A stretch of DNA of 64,000 nt from Clostridia bacterium. Its GTDB lineage: Bacteria; Bacillota; Clostridia; TANB77; CAG-508. The notes below the pieces were generated by a model, which searched no databases, was not told the DNA's origin, and was given only the letters and a program-made list of their open reading frames with translations. Location: assembly GCA_017512025.1 (NCBI GenBank), contig JAFWHH010000009.1:434001-498000 (forward strand), written 5' to 3'. Within the stretch, counting starts at the first letter, position 1; each line of letters begins with the position of its first letter. This document shows, one piece after another, positions 1 to 9,327 of the stretch. Made by a program: the position numbers and the translations under genes.

Positions 1-712
1 CTGCTGGACTTCCATCTTCAGTTACAATTGTCCATCCATCATCAAGCTCTAGAATATCTGGTTTTCCCATAATAACCATAGGCTCAATTGCTAGAGTCAT
101 GCCTGGTTCAAGTCTTGCACCTCTTCCTGCTTTGCCATAATTTGGTATGCCCGGATCTTCATGCATTTCTCTTCCAATTCCATGTCCTTGGAATTCTCTT
201 ACAACAGAAAATCCATTTTTTTCAACATATTCTCCAATTGCATGGCTAATATCACCAATTCTATTTCCTTTTACAGCATATTTTATGCCTTCGAAAAATG
301 CTTGCTTTGTTACTTTTACTAATCTTTCATCTTCTTTATTGTTTGGCTTACCAACAATATATGTTCTTGCAGCATCACCATTAAATCCATCTTTATATGC
401 TACTAAATCGATTTTAATGATATCTCCATCTCTTAAGATTACTCTTTTTGACGGAATACCATGAATTACTTCATCATTAATAGACGCACATATACTTCCA
501 GGGAAATCAGGTACACCTTTTTGATATGAAGGATAACCCTTTTCTGCTGGAATTCCACCATGACTTCTTATAAAATCTTCAGCAATTTTATCAAGTTCAT
601 AAGTAGAAACACCTGGTTTAATGTGTTTTGCTAATTCCTCATGAACAGCCGCAGTTAATTTACATGCGGCTCTCATTTGATCTATTTCTTTCTTTGATTT
701 GATTGTTATCAT
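1..712 (-). CDS. map: methionine aminopeptidase type I, cut by window edge
   Basis: This enzyme removes the initiator methionine from nascent cytosolic proteins. The gene starts at ATG 712 (MITIKSKKEID) and runs off base 1 after 237 codons, roughly 15 short of the usual length near 250. Visible metal ligands are the two Asp of IDLVAYKDGFNGDAART, the His of GHGIGREMHEDP and the Glu of LAIEPMV. The last Glu ligand, which normally follows the SPAG motif, lies outside the window. The gene sits 24 bases downstream of adk on the same strand, the usual secY-adk-map order. Confidence 0.96.
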   Translation of the reverse strand, partial: MITIKSKKEIDQMRAACKLTAAVHEELAKHIKPGVSTYELDKIAEDFIRSHGGIPAEKGYPSYQKGVPDFPGSICASINDEVIHGIPSKRVILRDGDIIKIDLVAYKDGFNGDAARTYIVGKPNNKEDERLVKVTKQAFFEGIKYAVKGNRIGDISHAIGEYVEKNGFSVVREFQGHGIGREMHEDPGIPNYGKAGRGARLEPGMTLAIEPMVIMGKPDILELDDGWTIVTEDGSPA

Positions 713-736
713 TTTTTTATTCCTTCTAAACTACAT

Positions 737-1402
737 TTATTTATTATTATTAATATACTCAACCATATCTTTTGCAACTTCAGGACCCATTCTATTAATA
801 GATAGGCTTATTTCCTCAGTTTTCAATACACCTTGCTCTTTGTAGTAATCTACAAGTGGGCTAGTTTTCTCTTCATAAATTTCTAATCTTCTTCTTATTG
901 CTTCTGGATTAGAATCGTCATCTCTTTGAACAAGTTGTCCACCACATTCATCACAAATACCTTCAACTTTTGGTGGGTGAAGCTTTGTATTGAATGTTGC
1001 TTTACAGTTTGGACATACTCTTCTTGTTAACATTCTTTCAATTATCTCATCCTTTGGTGTAGTTAAATTAATAACTAAATCAACTTTCTTACCTTCTGCA
1101 GCTAATATTTCATCTAATTTCTTAGCTTGTTCAATAGTTCTTGGGAAACCATCTAATATAGCTCCATTGATTGCATCTTCTTCTGTTAATCTATTTTTTA
1201 CCATTGGAACAGTAATTTCATCAGGTACTAAATTTCCTTGAGAAATATATTTGTCTGCCTCTACTCCTAATTCTGTCTTTTCTTTGATATTTTGTCTAAA
1301 AATATCTCCTGTAGAAATTTGTGGAAAACCTGTCTCCTTGCTTATAATTCCAGCAACAGTTCCTTTTCCAGTGCCTTGAGCTCCTAACATAATTATGTAC
1401 AT
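737..1402 (-). CDS. adk: adenylate kinase with zinc-type LID
   Basis: Adenylate kinase interconverts ATP plus AMP with two ADP in the cytosol. The 221-residue product has the P-loop GAQGTGKGT near residues 7-15, the AMP-site motif DGFPRT near 84-89, and a LID domain with four cysteines (CPNC about 130-133, CDEC about 150-153). That zinc-binding LID is typical of Gram-positive enzymes. ATG 1402 has a GGGAGG ribosome binding site. A 200-base gap with two hairpins separates it from secY, so it may be partly uncoupled from the ribosomal operon. Confidence 0.97.
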   Translation of the reverse strand: MYIIMLGAQGTGKGTVAGIISKETGFPQISTGDIFRQNIKEKTELGVEADKYISQGNLVPDEITVPMVKNRLTEEDAINGAILDGFPRTIEQAKKLDEILAAEGKKVDLVINLTTPKDEIIERMLTRRVCPNCKATFNTKLHPPKVEGICDECGGQLVQRDDDSNPEAIRRRLEIYEEKTSPLVDYYKEQGVLKTEEISLSINRMGPEVAKDMVEYINNNK

Positions 1403-1479
1403 ACTAATATCCTCCCTTTAATACATTGATGAAATTAAAGTTAAATTCTACTAATTGTAGAAAACAAAAATAATTTCTT

Positions 1480-1574
1480 AAATAATTAATATCAAAAAAA
1501 TATTAATTATTTAAAAAATCATATATAAAGTTGGAAGTTAAATTCATTTTATTTTAAATTCTCCTTCCAACTTT
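1480..1574 (-). terminator. two hairpins between secY and adk
   Basis: On the minus strand an 11-bp stem (1527-1537 with 1564-1574) follows secY and is trailed by a T-run at 1513-1518. A second, purely A/T 13-bp stem lies at 1480-1512. The first could terminate or attenuate the ribosomal transcript before adk-map. Its stem contains a GGAAGGAG that would otherwise act as a ribosome binding site for a 14-codon ORF. Confidence 0.5.
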
Positions 1575-1601
1575 TGTATATATCTTAATAATTGAATTGC
1601 T

Positions 1602-2921
1602 TTACTCTAAAAAACCTTTATAGTGTTTCATAACTACTTGAGATTCTAACTGTTGAACAGTTTCTAAAGCAACACCAACAACGATTAATATTGATGTACC
1701 ACCAAATGCTAAGTTAGTTGTTGATAAATGACTTACTAGCATTGGTATAATCGCAATTAATGCTAAGAAGAATCCACCAAATACTGTTAATTTTGTAATA
1801 ACAGATGATAGATATTCTGTTGTTGATTTACCAGTTCTAATTCCTGGTATGAAACCTCCGTTTTTCTTAATACTGCTTGAGATTTCAGCTGGATTAAATG
1901 TTGCGTATGTATAGAAGAATGTAAATCCAACAATTAACACTAAATAAATGATTGCATTTACAATTGTATACTTAATGCTTACATCTGAAGAAGATGTAGC
2001 AATTGAAATATTATATACAATACGCCAGAAATTTCCTATTCCAGTTGTTTGTGTAGCTATATTAGGGTTAACTAATTGTATAACCATAGCTGGGAAAGTC
2101 ATAAATGATGATGCAAATATGATTGGCATAACACCAGCCATTGCAAGTTTTAGAGGAATATGTGTATTTTGTCCTCCTACCATTTTTCTTCCTACAACTT
2201 TCTTAGAATATTGTACAGGTATTCTTCTTTCAGCTTGTTGAACAAATACTACTGCAGCGATTAGAATTATAACGCCTAAGATAATTCCTAATGCCATCAA
2301 TAAGTTCTTTGTATCAAATGCTCCACCAAATACCTTAGCATATAGTGATTGTACTCCACTTCCAAGTCCAGCAACGATACCAACAAAGATTAGCATTGAA
2401 ATACCATTTCCAATACCCTTTGTCGTTATTTGCTCTCCTAACCACATAAGGATTGCAGTACCTGTCATAAATGATAGAACTACGATAAATCCTGTAAGGA
2501 AGCTTTGATCAACGAATGCACTCTTGTACATTAAATAAATACCAATTCCTTCAGCTAATGATAGAGCTAAAGTTAATAATTTAGTATATCTATTAATTTT
2601 TGCTCTTTCAAGTTCTCCACCTTCTTTAGTTAATTTTTCTAAAGATGGTATTACCATACCTAACAATTGGATAACAATTGATGCAGTAATGTATGGAGTA
2701 ATTGACATAGCAAATATTGACAATCTAGTAAAAGCACCACCTGTCAATAGATTAATTAGGCCTTTGATTCCTTCAGAGTCTCCTGTATTTAATAATGAAG
2801 GATCAATTCCTGGTACTGAAATAAAACATCCAAGTCTGAAAACTATTATTAATACTAATGTATATAAAAGTCTCTTTCTAACGTCTGGAGTCTTTAAAGC
2901 GTTTTTTATGGTGTTAAACAA
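1602..2921 (-). CDS. secY: preprotein translocase subunit SecY
   Basis: SecY is the channel subunit of the Sec translocon in the cytoplasmic membrane. The 439-residue product has the family's ten-helix hydrophobic pattern. It starts MFNTIKNALKTPDVRKRLL, with the characteristic cytosolic segment TPDVRKR leading into helix 1. A basic loop near residue 250 (PVQYSKKVVGRKM) matches the cytosolic loop that contacts the ribosome and SecA. The start codon directly abuts the rplO stop, so the two are probably translationally coupled. Length and order in the spc part of the operon are normal. Confidence 0.97.
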   Translation of the reverse strand: MFNTIKNALKTPDVRKRLLYTLVLIIVFRLGCFISVPGIDPSLLNTGDSEGIKGLINLLTGGAFTRLSIFAMSITPYITASIVIQLLGMVIPSLEKLTKEGGELERAKINRYTKLLTLALSLAEGIGIYLMYKSAFVDQSFLTGFIVVLSFMTGTAILMWLGEQITTKGIGNGISMLIFVGIVAGLGSGVQSLYAKVFGGAFDTKNLLMALGIILGVIILIAAVVFVQQAERRIPVQYSKKVVGRKMVGGQNTHIPLKLAMAGVMPIIFASSFMTFPAMVIQLVNPNIATQTTGIGNFWRIVYNISIATSSSDVSIKYTIVNAIIYLVLIVGFTFFYTYATFNPAEISSSIKKNGGFIPGIRTGKSTTEYLSSVITKLTVFGGFFLALIAIIPMLVSHLSTTNLAFGGTSILIVVGVALETVQQLESQVVMKHYKGFLE

Positions 2922-3356
2922 TTAAATCACCTCTGTCTTTCCACCTAAAGCTTCAATTTTTTCTTTTGCTGCTTTAGTAAATCTTTTAGCCTTTACAGCT
3001 AATTTTTTCTCTAAGTTTCCAGTAGCAATAACAACTATACCGTCATTTGCTTTACTGATAATTCCATCTGCAATTAAGCTTTCAGCTGTAACTTCAGCTG
3101 TTGTAGCTTGGTTAAGCATAGTTAATGTTACTTCTGTATAATTTAAAGCGTGAATATTTGTAAATCCTCTTTTTGGTAATCTTCTATATAATGGTGTTTG
3201 ACCTCCTTCGAATCCTCTTCTAACACCACCACCTGATCTTGCTTTTTGACCTTTATGTCCTCTACCAGATGTCTTACCAAGTCCAGATCCCATTCCACGT
3301 CCTACTCTTGTTCTTGTCTTTTTGTCTTGAGCTGGCGCTAATTCATCTAATTTCAT
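2922..3356 (-). CDS. rplO: 50S ribosomal protein L15
   Basis: L15 is a late-assembly protein of the large subunit. The 144-residue product has the glycine- and lysine-rich N-terminal extension ([16 protein letters not shown]) that threads into 23S rRNA, then the globular domain ending in [18 protein letters not shown] site precedes ATG 3356. It follows rpsE after 72 bases; the gap is too short for rpmD (L30), which normally sits there. It is followed without spacing by secY. Confidence 0.97.
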   Translation of the reverse strand: MKLDELAPAQDKKTRTRVGRGMGSGLGKTSGRGHKGQKARSGGGVRRGFEGGQTPLYRRLPKRGFTNIHALNYTEVTLTMLNQATTAEVTAESLIADGIISKANDGIVVIATGNLEKKLAVKAKRFTKAAKEKIEALGGKTEVI

Positions 3357-3428
3357 TATGTGGTTACACCTCCTTATTATTGTTATAGTTAGTATATACT
3401 ATTGTATTTTATAAATCAATAAAATTTA

Positions 3429-3917
3429 TTATAAAATATCTTCAGCTTTCTTTCCTCTCTTTTTAGCTACTTGCTCTAGAGTTTGCATGTTCTTTAAGCC
3501 TTCGATTGTAGCATATACAACGTTTCTTGGGTTGTTAGTTCCTATAACTTTTGTTCTGATATCTCTGTATCCAGCAAGTTCGATTACAGGTCTAACACTT
3601 CCTCCTGCTATGATTCCAGTACCTTCTTCTGCTGGTTTTAACATAACTCTAGCACTACCAAATTCACCAACAAATTCATGAGGTATAGTAGTTCCTACTA
3701 CTGGAACTTCGATTAAGTTTTTCTTAGCTTCTTCTATAGCTTTTTTGATTGCATCTGGAACTTCGGCTGCTTTTCCGTTACCTACACCTACATGTCCAGC
3801 ACCATCTCCAACAACTACAACTGCACTAAATCTAAAAGTTCTACCACCTTTAACAACCTTAGCAACTCTGCTGATTGATACAACTTTTTCTTTTAATTCT
3901 GATGTATTATTTTCCAT
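3429..3917 (-). CDS. rpsE: 30S ribosomal protein S5
   Basis: S5 is a small-subunit protein at the mRNA entry channel and contributes to decoding accuracy. The 162-residue product has the double-stranded RNA-binding-type N-terminal domain ([19 protein letters not shown] near residues 22-40) and the C-terminal glycine-rich region with [18 protein letters not shown]. Its length matches the family. It sits 24 bases after rplR in the spc gene order, and a purine-rich site precedes ATG 3917. Confidence 0.97.
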   Translation of the reverse strand: MENNTSELKEKVVSISRVAKVVKGGRTFRFSAVVVVGDGAGHVGVGNGKAAEVPDAIKKAIEEAKKNLIEVPVVGTTIPHEFVGEFGSARVMLKPAEEGTGIIAGGSVRPVIELAGYRDIRTKVIGTNNPRNVVYATIEGLKNMQTLEQVAKKRGKKAEDIL

Positions 3918-3941
3918 GAATCTATATTTCCCTCCTTCTTA

Positions 3942-4301
3942 TTAGAATTTTAATCCTGCTTCTCTTGCAGCTTCTGCGAATTCTTTAACGATTCCGTGAT
4001 ATTGATATCCACTTCTATCAAATACAACTTCCTCTACTTTTTTAGCCTTAGCTTTTTTAGCTATTGCAGCTCCTACTTCTTTAGCAGCTTCTTTATTTGA
4101 AGCTTTTGTCTTGATATCTTTATCAAGAGTAGAGCTACTTACTAAAGTAGTACCTGTAACATCGTCTATTAATTGAGCGAATAGATTCTTGTTACTTCTA
4201 TATATACAAAGTCTTGGACGTTCAGCAGTTCCGCTAATTTTTGTACGAACTCTTAAATGTCTTCTTCTTCTTTCCATTTTTCTATCTGTATTAGAAACCA
4301 T
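3942..4301 (-). CDS. rplR: 50S ribosomal protein L18
   Basis: L18 binds 5S rRNA together with L5 and anchors it to the central protuberance. The 119-residue product has a basic N-terminus ([17 protein letters not shown]) and the conserved block [17 protein letters not shown]. It ends [17 protein letters not shown], the normal family end. It lies between rplF and rpsE. The 93-base gap to rplF is slightly longer than most spacings here, and I see no ORF or strong hairpin in it. Confidence 0.97.
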   Translation of the reverse strand: MVSNTDRKMERRRRHLRVRTKISGTAERPRLCIYRSNKNLFAQLIDDVTGTTLVSSSTLDKDIKTKASNKEAAKEVGAAIAKKAKAKKVEEVVFDRSGYQYHGIVKEFAEAAREAGLKF

Positions 4302-4394
4302 TATTTTCTCCTTTCTAACTAATGTAACAGCATTAGTTCTTTTAAACTAAGTTTATATACAGCTTGGATCAAGTAAGAAATAAATCTAATTATT

Positions 4395-4934
4395 TTATTT
4401 CTTACCAGCTTTACCTTCTTTACGTCTAATATGTTCTTCAACATATTTGATACCTTTTCCTCTATAAACTTCAGGTGGCCTCTTAGTTCTTATAACAGCA
4501 GCTACTTGACCAACTTGCTCTTTATCAACACCTCTAACGATGATTTGGTTTGGTGATGGAACTTCAAATTTAATTCCTTCTGGAGCTTCCATCTCAACAG
4601 GATGAGAATATCCTAAAGTTAATACTAAATTCTTTCCTCTTAATTGAGCTCTATATCCAACACCATTAATTTCTAATTCTCTTGTATATTCATTTAGAAC
4701 ACCTTCAATCATGTTGTTGATTAAAGTTCTTGTTAATCCATGTAAGCTCTTGTTGAAAGCTTCATCATCTGGTCTTGCGATTTTAACGATGTTTTCTTCA
4801 ACACTTACAGTCATGTTTTTATGAATATCTCTTTCTAATGTACCCTTTGGTCCCTTAACAGTAATGTGTTGTCCGTCTACTGTAACTTCAACACCTGCAG
4901 GAACTGTAATAGGTTTATTTCCTATTCTTGACAT
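4395..4934 (-). CDS. rplF: 50S ribosomal protein L6
   Basis: L6 is a large-subunit protein near the sarcin-ricin loop and the factor-binding site. The 179-residue product has two related alpha-beta domains. It starts MSRIGNKPITVPAGVEV and carries the family signature RTKRPPEVYRGKGIKY near residues 151-166. The length is normal. It follows rpsH after 32 bases, and its start is preceded by a GGAGG-type site. Confidence 0.97.
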   Translation of the reverse strand: MSRIGNKPITVPAGVEVTVDGQHITVKGPKGTLERDIHKNMTVSVEENIVKIARPDDEAFNKSLHGLTRTLINNMIEGVLNEYTRELEINGVGYRAQLRGKNLVLTLGYSHPVEMEAPEGIKFEVPSPNQIIVRGVDKEQVGQVAAVIRTKRPPEVYRGKGIKYVEEHIRRKEGKAGKK

Positions 4935-4966
4935 GTGAATTTTCCCTCCTTAAAAATTTCTATTAA

Positions 4967-5368
4967 TTACCAAACGTAAGCTAAAACTTCTCCGCCTAAA
5001 CCTTCTTGTCTAGCTTCTTTGTCTGTTTTAATTCCTTTTGATGTAGATATTAAAGCTATACCTAAACCATTTAATACTTGTGGTAACTCATCTTTAGATG
5101 CGTATACTCTTAATCCTGGTTTACTAATTCTCTTTAATCCGTCTATAACTCTGCTACCTTTTTCATCATATTTTAAAGTAATTCTTATAATACCTTGATT
5201 ATTATCAACTTTTATTTCTTCAAATGATTTAATGTATCCTTCTTTTAATAAGATATCAGCTATAGCTAATTTCATATTTGAAGATGGAACATCAACAGTT
5301 TTATGTTTAGAACTATTTGCATTTCTAATTCTTGTTAGCATATCTGCTATTGGATCAGTAATATTCAA
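4967..5368 (-). CDS. rpsH: 30S ribosomal protein S8, TTG start
   Basis: S8 binds the central domain of 16S rRNA and in many bacteria also represses the spc operon. I place the start at TTG 5368, giving 133 residues beginning [17 protein letters not shown]. That codon has a GAAGGAGGG site (about 5375-5382) six bases upstream, and the resulting N-terminus matches the family. An in-frame ATG at 5410 would add 14 residues in the region that contains the ribosome binding site. The C-terminus ([19 protein letters not shown]) is normal. Confidence 0.95.
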   Translation of the reverse strand: MNITDPIADMLTRIRNANSSKHKTVDVPSSNMKLAIADILLKEGYIKSFEEIKVDNNQGIIRITLKYDEKGSRVIDGLKRISKPGLRVYASKDELPQVLNGLGIALISTSKGIKTDKEARQEGLGGEVLAYVW

Positions 5369-5441
5369 CTTTATCCCTCCTTCTAATGTTTTTTTATTTG
5401 TATTAAACATCCTTATGCAACTGCTTGCATAAATTTATATT

Positions 5442-5627
5442 TTACCAACTTGCTTTCTTTACACCAGGAATCTCACCTTTGTGTGCTAATTCTCTAAAGC
5501 ATACACGGCAAATTCCAAATTTTCTGATGTAAGAATGTGGTCTACCACAAATTTTGCATCTATTATATTCTCTAGTAGCAAATTTTTGTGTTTTTTGTTG
5601 CTTAACTTTTAAAGATTTTTTAGCCAT
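5442..5627 (-). CDS. rpsN: 30S ribosomal protein S14, zinc-binding short form
   Basis: S14 is a small-subunit head protein. This is the 61-residue C+ form with a zinc ribbon, CKIC at residues 24-27 and CRVC at 40-43, as in most Gram-positive bacteria. It lacks the N-terminal extension of the long zinc-free form. It lies in the conserved rplE-rpsN-rpsH order, with short spacers on both sides. Confidence 0.97.
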   Translation of the reverse strand: MAKKSLKVKQQKTQKFATREYNRCKICGRPHSYIRKFGICRVCFRELAHKGEIPGVKKASW

Positions 5628-5653
5628 GAATTTCTCCCTTCCTTCAAAAAAAA

Positions 5654-6193
5654 TTACTTTTTAAATGGCATTCCTAATAATGTTAATAACTCTTTTGCTT
5701 CTTCATCAGACTTAGCAGTAGTTACGAATATTATATCCATACCTCTTATTTTATCGATTTTATCATATTCTATTTCAGGGAATATTAATTGTTCTTTAAT
5801 ACCCATTGAATAGTTACCTCTTCCATCGAAAGAATTTGCAGATACTCCTCTAAAATCTCTTACTCTAGGAAGTGCTACATTGAATAGTTTGTATGCAAAA
5901 TCATACATTTTTCCACTTCTTAATGTAACTTTACATCCTACATCAACGTTAGCTCTTAATTTGAAAGCAGCAATAGCTTTCTTAGATTTTGTAACGATTG
6001 GTTTTTGACCTGTAATATCGCTTAAATCTTTTATTGCATTTTCTAATGATTTAGGATTTTCCTTAGTATCTCCTAAACCAATATTGATTACTATTTTATC
6101 TAATTTTGGAACTTCCATTACTGACTTATAGTTAAACTTTTTCATCATTGCTGGAATTACTTCATTTTTGTATTGATCTCTTAAAATTTCCAT
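5654..6193 (-). CDS. rplE: 50S ribosomal protein L5
   Basis: L5 binds 5S rRNA and contacts the P-site tRNA and the small-subunit head. The 179-residue product begins [17 protein letters not shown] and carries the conserved blocks [19 protein letters not shown] and [19 protein letters not shown]. It ends in the usual [15 protein letters not shown] block. A GGAGG site precedes ATG 6193. It lies 33 bases after rplX. Confidence 0.97.
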   Translation of the reverse strand: MEILRDQYKNEVIPAMMKKFNYKSVMEVPKLDKIVINIGLGDTKENPKSLENAIKDLSDITGQKPIVTKSKKAIAAFKLRANVDVGCKVTLRSGKMYDFAYKLFNVALPRVRDFRGVSANSFDGRGNYSMGIKEQLIFPEIEYDKIDKIRGMDIIFVTTAKSDEEAKELLTLLGMPFKK

Positions 6194-6226
6194 AATTTTA
6201 AATTATTTCCTCCTTTCCAACTGAAA

Positions 6227-6532
6227 TTATTTTATTTTTGCACCACATGATTTACATACACGAACTTTTGAATCTTTATCGATTTCAAATCCGATTCTTA
6301 CAGCTTTACCACATTTTGGGCATACTACACTAACCTTGCTTGCGTGAATTGGGAATTCAGTTTTAACGATTCCACCTTCTTCACCTTGTCTTCTAGGTTT
6401 AACGTGTTTTGTTTTTATATTTATACCTTTAACAAGTACTTTACCTGCTACTACTTCTAAAACTTCTCCAGTTTTTCCTTTATCATTTCCTGATAAAACT
6501 TTAACTGTATCACCTTTTTTAACTTTTAGCAT
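6227..6532 (-). CDS. rplX: 50S ribosomal protein L24 with C-terminal zinc ribbon
   Basis: L24 is an early-assembly initiator of the large subunit. The 101-residue product starts with the KOW motif (KKGDTVKVLSGNDKGKTGEV). Its C-terminal 35 residues hold two CxxC pairs, CPKC about 71-74 and CKSC about 93-96, which could form a zinc ribbon. Such a four-cysteine tail occurs in Clostridia L24 proteins and is absent from the Escherichia coli form. It lies between rplN and rplE. Confidence 0.96.
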   Translation of the reverse strand: MLKVKKGDTVKVLSGNDKGKTGEVLEVVAGKVLVKGINIKTKHVKPRRQGEEGGIVKTEFPIHASKVSVVCPKCGKAVRIGFEIDKDSKVRVCKSCGAKIK

Positions 6533-6596
6533 TTTAGGAATTTCGCCTCCTCTTTTAAATATTATTATGATTTAGCGCATAGCATAAAACTATGAA

Positions 6597-6965
6597 CTAT
6601 AAAACTTCTGGAGCTAATGATAAGATTTTCATATAATTCTTTTCTCTAAGCTCTCTTGCGATAGGTCCAAATATACGTGTTCCCTTTGGATTTCCATCTT
6701 CTTTTATAATAACAGCAGCATTCTCATCGAATCTGATGTATGAACCGTCAGCTCTTCTTGTAGGCTTTTTAGTTCTAACAACTACTGCTTTAACAACTTC
6801 ACCTTTTTTAACCATTCCGGCTGGAGCAGCTGATTTAACAGATGCTACGATGACGTCACCAACTCTTGCATACTTTCTATATGAACCACCTAAACATCTA
6901 ATGCACATTAATTCTTTTGCACCAGTGTTGTCAGCTACTTTAAGTATAGTTTGTTGTTGTATCAT
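6597..6965 (-). CDS. rplN: 50S ribosomal protein L14
   Basis: L14 lies at the subunit interface and forms inter-subunit bridges. The 122-residue product is full length. It begins [18 protein letters not shown] and includes the family signature region around [20 protein letters not shown]. It ends [17 protein letters not shown] 6965 has a GGAGGG site. It opens the spc half of the cluster in the standard order after rpsQ, with a 60-base spacer that shows no obvious promoter. Confidence 0.97.
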   Translation of the reverse strand: MIQQQTILKVADNTGAKELMCIRCLGGSYRKYARVGDVIVASVKSAAPAGMVKKGEVVKAVVVRTKKPTRRADGSYIRFDENAAVIIKEDGNPKGTRIFGPIARELREKNYMKILSLAPEVL

Positions 6966-7025
6966 TTTGAATTTCCCTCCTTTAAATCAAATTCTATTGA
7001 TTCGTTTCACATATAAAACTCATAA

Positions 7026-7289
7026 TTATTTAATAATAGCTTTTTCAACTATTTCTACAACTCTCCATCTCTTATCTTTTGATAGAGGTCTTGTTTCCAT
7101 AACTTTAACTTTATCGCCTTCTTGGCATTCGTTATTTTCGTCATGAGCTTTTAATTTATATGTTCTCTTTTTAATTTTTCCATATATAGGATCTTTAACG
7201 TTAGTTTCAACTCCGACAACAACTGTTTTGTCCATCTTGTTTGAAACAACAGTTCCGATCATAACTTTACGAAGATTTCTTTCTTCCAT
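7026..7289 (-). CDS. rpsQ: 30S ribosomal protein S17
   Basis: S17 is an early-binding small-subunit protein with an OB fold. I start it at ATG 7289 ([20 protein letters not shown], 87 residues). An AAGGAAGGAG site ends eight bases upstream, and the N-terminus then matches the family. An in-frame ATG at 7310 would begin within that site. The motif [19 protein letters not shown] and the end VVEIVEKA are typical. It sits between rpmC and rplN. Confidence 0.96.
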   Translation of the reverse strand: MEERNLRKVMIGTVVSNKMDKTVVVGVETNVKDPIYGKIKKRTYKLKAHDENNECQEGDKVKVMETRPLSKDKRWRVVEIVEKAIIK

Positions 7290-7326
7290 CGAAATTTCTC
7301 CTTCCTTCAAAACTTAACCTTGCAAA

Positions 7327-7527
7327 TTATTTTGCTTCGTTTAATTTTCTTTCATTTAAAACTGTTTTAATTCTAGCAATGTCTTTTCTAACTTCTCTTA
7401 TTTTCATAGGATTGTCTAAACCATTAGCTTTCTTTGTAAATCTTAATTTGAATAGCTCTGATTTTAATTCTCCTAATTCTTTTTCTAGATCAGGTGAAGA
7501 CATTTCTTTAATCTTATCTATCTTCAT
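7327..7527 (-). CDS. rpmC: 50S ribosomal protein L29
   Basis: L29 is a small helical hairpin at the polypeptide exit tunnel, where it contributes to docking of factors that act on nascent chains. The 66-residue product has the family motif ELFKLRFTKKANGLDNPMKI and ends in the usual basic helix (RKDIARIKTVLNERKL). It begins immediately after the rplP stop codon with no intergenic base, so its translation is probably coupled to rplP. Confidence 0.96.
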   Translation of the reverse strand: MKIDKIKEMSSPDLEKELGELKSELFKLRFTKKANGLDNPMKIREVRKDIARIKTVLNERKLNEAK

Positions 7528-7959
7528 CTATGCATCAGCCTCCGTTTCTGTTTCTCTTTTTACAAATTTACATTTAACAGATAGTTTGTTAGCTGCTAAT
7601 CTAAGAGCTTCTTTAGCTGTTTCTTCAGGAACTCCTGCCATTTCAAACATAACTCTTCCTGGTTTAACAACTGCTACCCAATAAGTAACGGCACCTTTAC
7701 CTTTACCCATACGAGTACCTATACCTTTATTAGTGATTGGCTTGTCTGGGAATAATTTAATCCAAACTTGTCCACCTCTTTTTGTATAACGAGTCATAGC
7801 AACACGGGCTGCTTCAATTTGATTTGATGTAATTAAAGCACCACCTACTGCTTGTAATCCATATTCTCCATCTGTTACTTTATTTCCTCTGGTAGCTTTT
7901 CCTCTCATTCTACCTTTTTGCATTTTTCTATATTTTGTTCTTTTTGGCATTAATGGCAT
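7528..7959 (-). CDS. rplP: 50S ribosomal protein L16
   Basis: L16 organises the aminoacyl-tRNA site of the large subunit. The 143-residue product starts [20 protein letters not shown] and has the conserved loop [18 protein letters not shown], plus the [18 protein letters not shown] block near the active region. Its start overlaps the rpsC stop by one base, and it abuts rpmC at the other end. The three genes therefore look translationally coupled. Confidence 0.97.
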   Translation of the reverse strand: MPLMPKRTKYRKMQKGRMRGKATRGNKVTDGEYGLQAVGGALITSNQIEAARVAMTRYTKRGGQVWIKLFPDKPITNKGIGTRMGKGKGAVTYWVAVVKPGRVMFEMAGVPEETAKEALRLAANKLSVKCKFVKRETETEADA

Positions 7960-8621
7960 TAGTCTTCTCCTCCTTCCACTACTTGTTTCTTAGTAGGAAG
8001 AACTTCTCCTTTATATATCCAAACTTTAACACCGATTTTTCCATATGTTGTATCTGCTTCTGCAAATCCATAGTCAATATCAGCTCTTAATGTTTGAAGT
8101 GGTATTGTACCATCTTTATAGAATTCAGTTCTAGCCATATCAGCTCCACCTAATCTTCCAGATACTGCAGTTTTGATACCTTGTGCACCTGATTTCATAG
8201 TTTTTTGCATACATTGTTTCATAGCTTTTCTGAATGAAATTCTTCTTTCTAGTTGTCCTGCGATATTTTCAGCAACTAATTGTGCGTCCATATCTGCATT
8301 CTTAACCTCTACGATATTTAAGTTAACATCTTTGTTGATCATTTTTTGTAAATCAACTTTTAACTCTTCAGCTAAGTTTCCACCTTTACCAATTACTAAT
8401 CCTGGTTTAGCTGTGAAAACATTTATTTTTACAAATTTAGCAGTTCTTTCAATCTCTATTTTTGCGATACCGCTAATATATAATTTCTTTTTGATATATT
8501 TACGAATTTTGTTATCTTCTACTAAGTAGTCAGCAAAATTCTTTGAATCAGCGTACCATTTTGAACTCCAATCTTTGATAACACCAACTCTTAATCCATG
8601 TGGATCCATTTTTTGTCCCAT
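7959..8621 (-). CDS. rpsC: 30S ribosomal protein S3
   Basis: S3 forms part of the mRNA entry channel and its helicase activity. The 220-residue product has the N-terminal KH domain with the GxxG loop in [15 protein letters not shown] near residues 73-87. The C-terminal S3 domain follows ([19 protein letters not shown]). It starts [18 protein letters not shown], as usual in Firmicutes. It follows rplV by 19 bases and overlaps rplP by one. Confidence 0.97.
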   Translation of the reverse strand: MGQKMDPHGLRVGVIKDWSSKWYADSKNFADYLVEDNKIRKYIKKKLYISGIAKIEIERTAKFVKINVFTAKPGLVIGKGGNLAEELKVDLQKMINKDVNLNIVEVKNADMDAQLVAENIAGQLERRISFRKAMKQCMQKTMKSGAQGIKTAVSGRLGGADMARTEFYKDGTIPLQTLRADIDYGFAEADTTYGKIGVKVWIYKGEVLPTKKQVVEGGED

Positions 8622-8640
8622 TTTAATAACTCCTCCTTTC

Positions 8641-9000
8641 TTATGCTCTTTCTCTTAACTTGATTGTTATATGGCTTGTTCTCTTTCTAATTCTTACTGC
8701 TGAACCTTTTGCAGCTGGTCTAATTCTCTTCATTGTAGGACCTTGGTTTGCAAATATTTCAGATACATATAAGTTGTTAGATTTCATACCATGGTTATTT
8801 TCAGCATTTGCTATAGCTGATTTTAATAATTTCTCTATTACTTCTGATGAAGCCTTAGGTGTGAATTTTACAATTGCTAAAGCTTCTTTAGCATCTTTTC
8901 CTCTTATTAAATCTGCTACTATTTTAACTTTTCTAGCTGAAATTCTAGCATTTTTAAGAGTTGCTATTGCTTCTGGAATCATTTCTTGCTTTTCTTCCAC
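8641..9000 (-). CDS. rplV: 50S ribosomal protein L22, GTG start
   Basis: L22 lines the nascent-peptide exit tunnel. I take GTG 9000 as the start because a GGAGG site lies eight bases upstream; this gives 119 residues with a short acidic leader ([13 protein letters not shown]). The conserved [18 protein letters not shown] block and the tunnel-loop end [15 protein letters not shown] are present. An internal ATG at codon 7 lacks a comparable site. It lies between rpsS and rpsC. Confidence 0.95.
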   Translation of the reverse strand: MEEKQEMIPEAIATLKNARISARKVKIVADLIRGKDAKEALAIVKFTPKASSEVIEKLLKSAIANAENNHGMKSNNLYVSEIFANQGPTMKRIRPAAKGSAVRIRKRTSHITIKLRERA

Positions 9001-9034
9001 TATACTTACCTCCTTATAATTTTAAGAGTTCTCA

Positions 9035-9307
9035 TTATTTTGTTGCTTTATCTCCTGAGTGACCCTTGAATGTTCTTGTAGGAGCAAATTCTCCTAATTT
9101 ATGTCCTATCATTTCCTCTGTTAAATAAACAGGAACATGTTTTCTTCCGTCATGAACAGCGATTGTGTGTCCAATCATTTGTGGATATATTGTAGAAGAT
9201 CTTGACCATGTCTTGATAACTTCTTTTTCACCTGTTTCGTTCATTTTCTCAATCTTCTTAAGAAGCTTTTGAGAAACGTAAGGCATTTTCTTGCTTGATC
9301 TTGACAT
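9035..9307 (-). CDS. rpsS: 30S ribosomal protein S19
   Basis: S19 is a head protein that contacts S13 and the A-site finger. The 90-residue product starts [20 protein letters not shown] and carries the signature [21 protein letters not shown] in slightly altered form ([20 protein letters not shown]). The length is normal. It lies 20 bases after rplB in the S10 gene order, and ATG 9307 has a GGAGG-like site. Confidence 0.97.
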   Translation of the reverse strand: MSRSSKKMPYVSQKLLKKIEKMNETGEKEVIKTWSRSSTIYPQMIGHTIAVHDGRKHVPVYLTEEMIGHKLGEFAPTRTFKGHSGDKATK

Positions 9308-9327
9308 ATAAAATTACCCTCCTTATA

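Noticed and set aside
147..464. 105-codon plus-strand frame
   Set aside because: It is a shadow of map, whose catalytic motifs are on the opposite strand.
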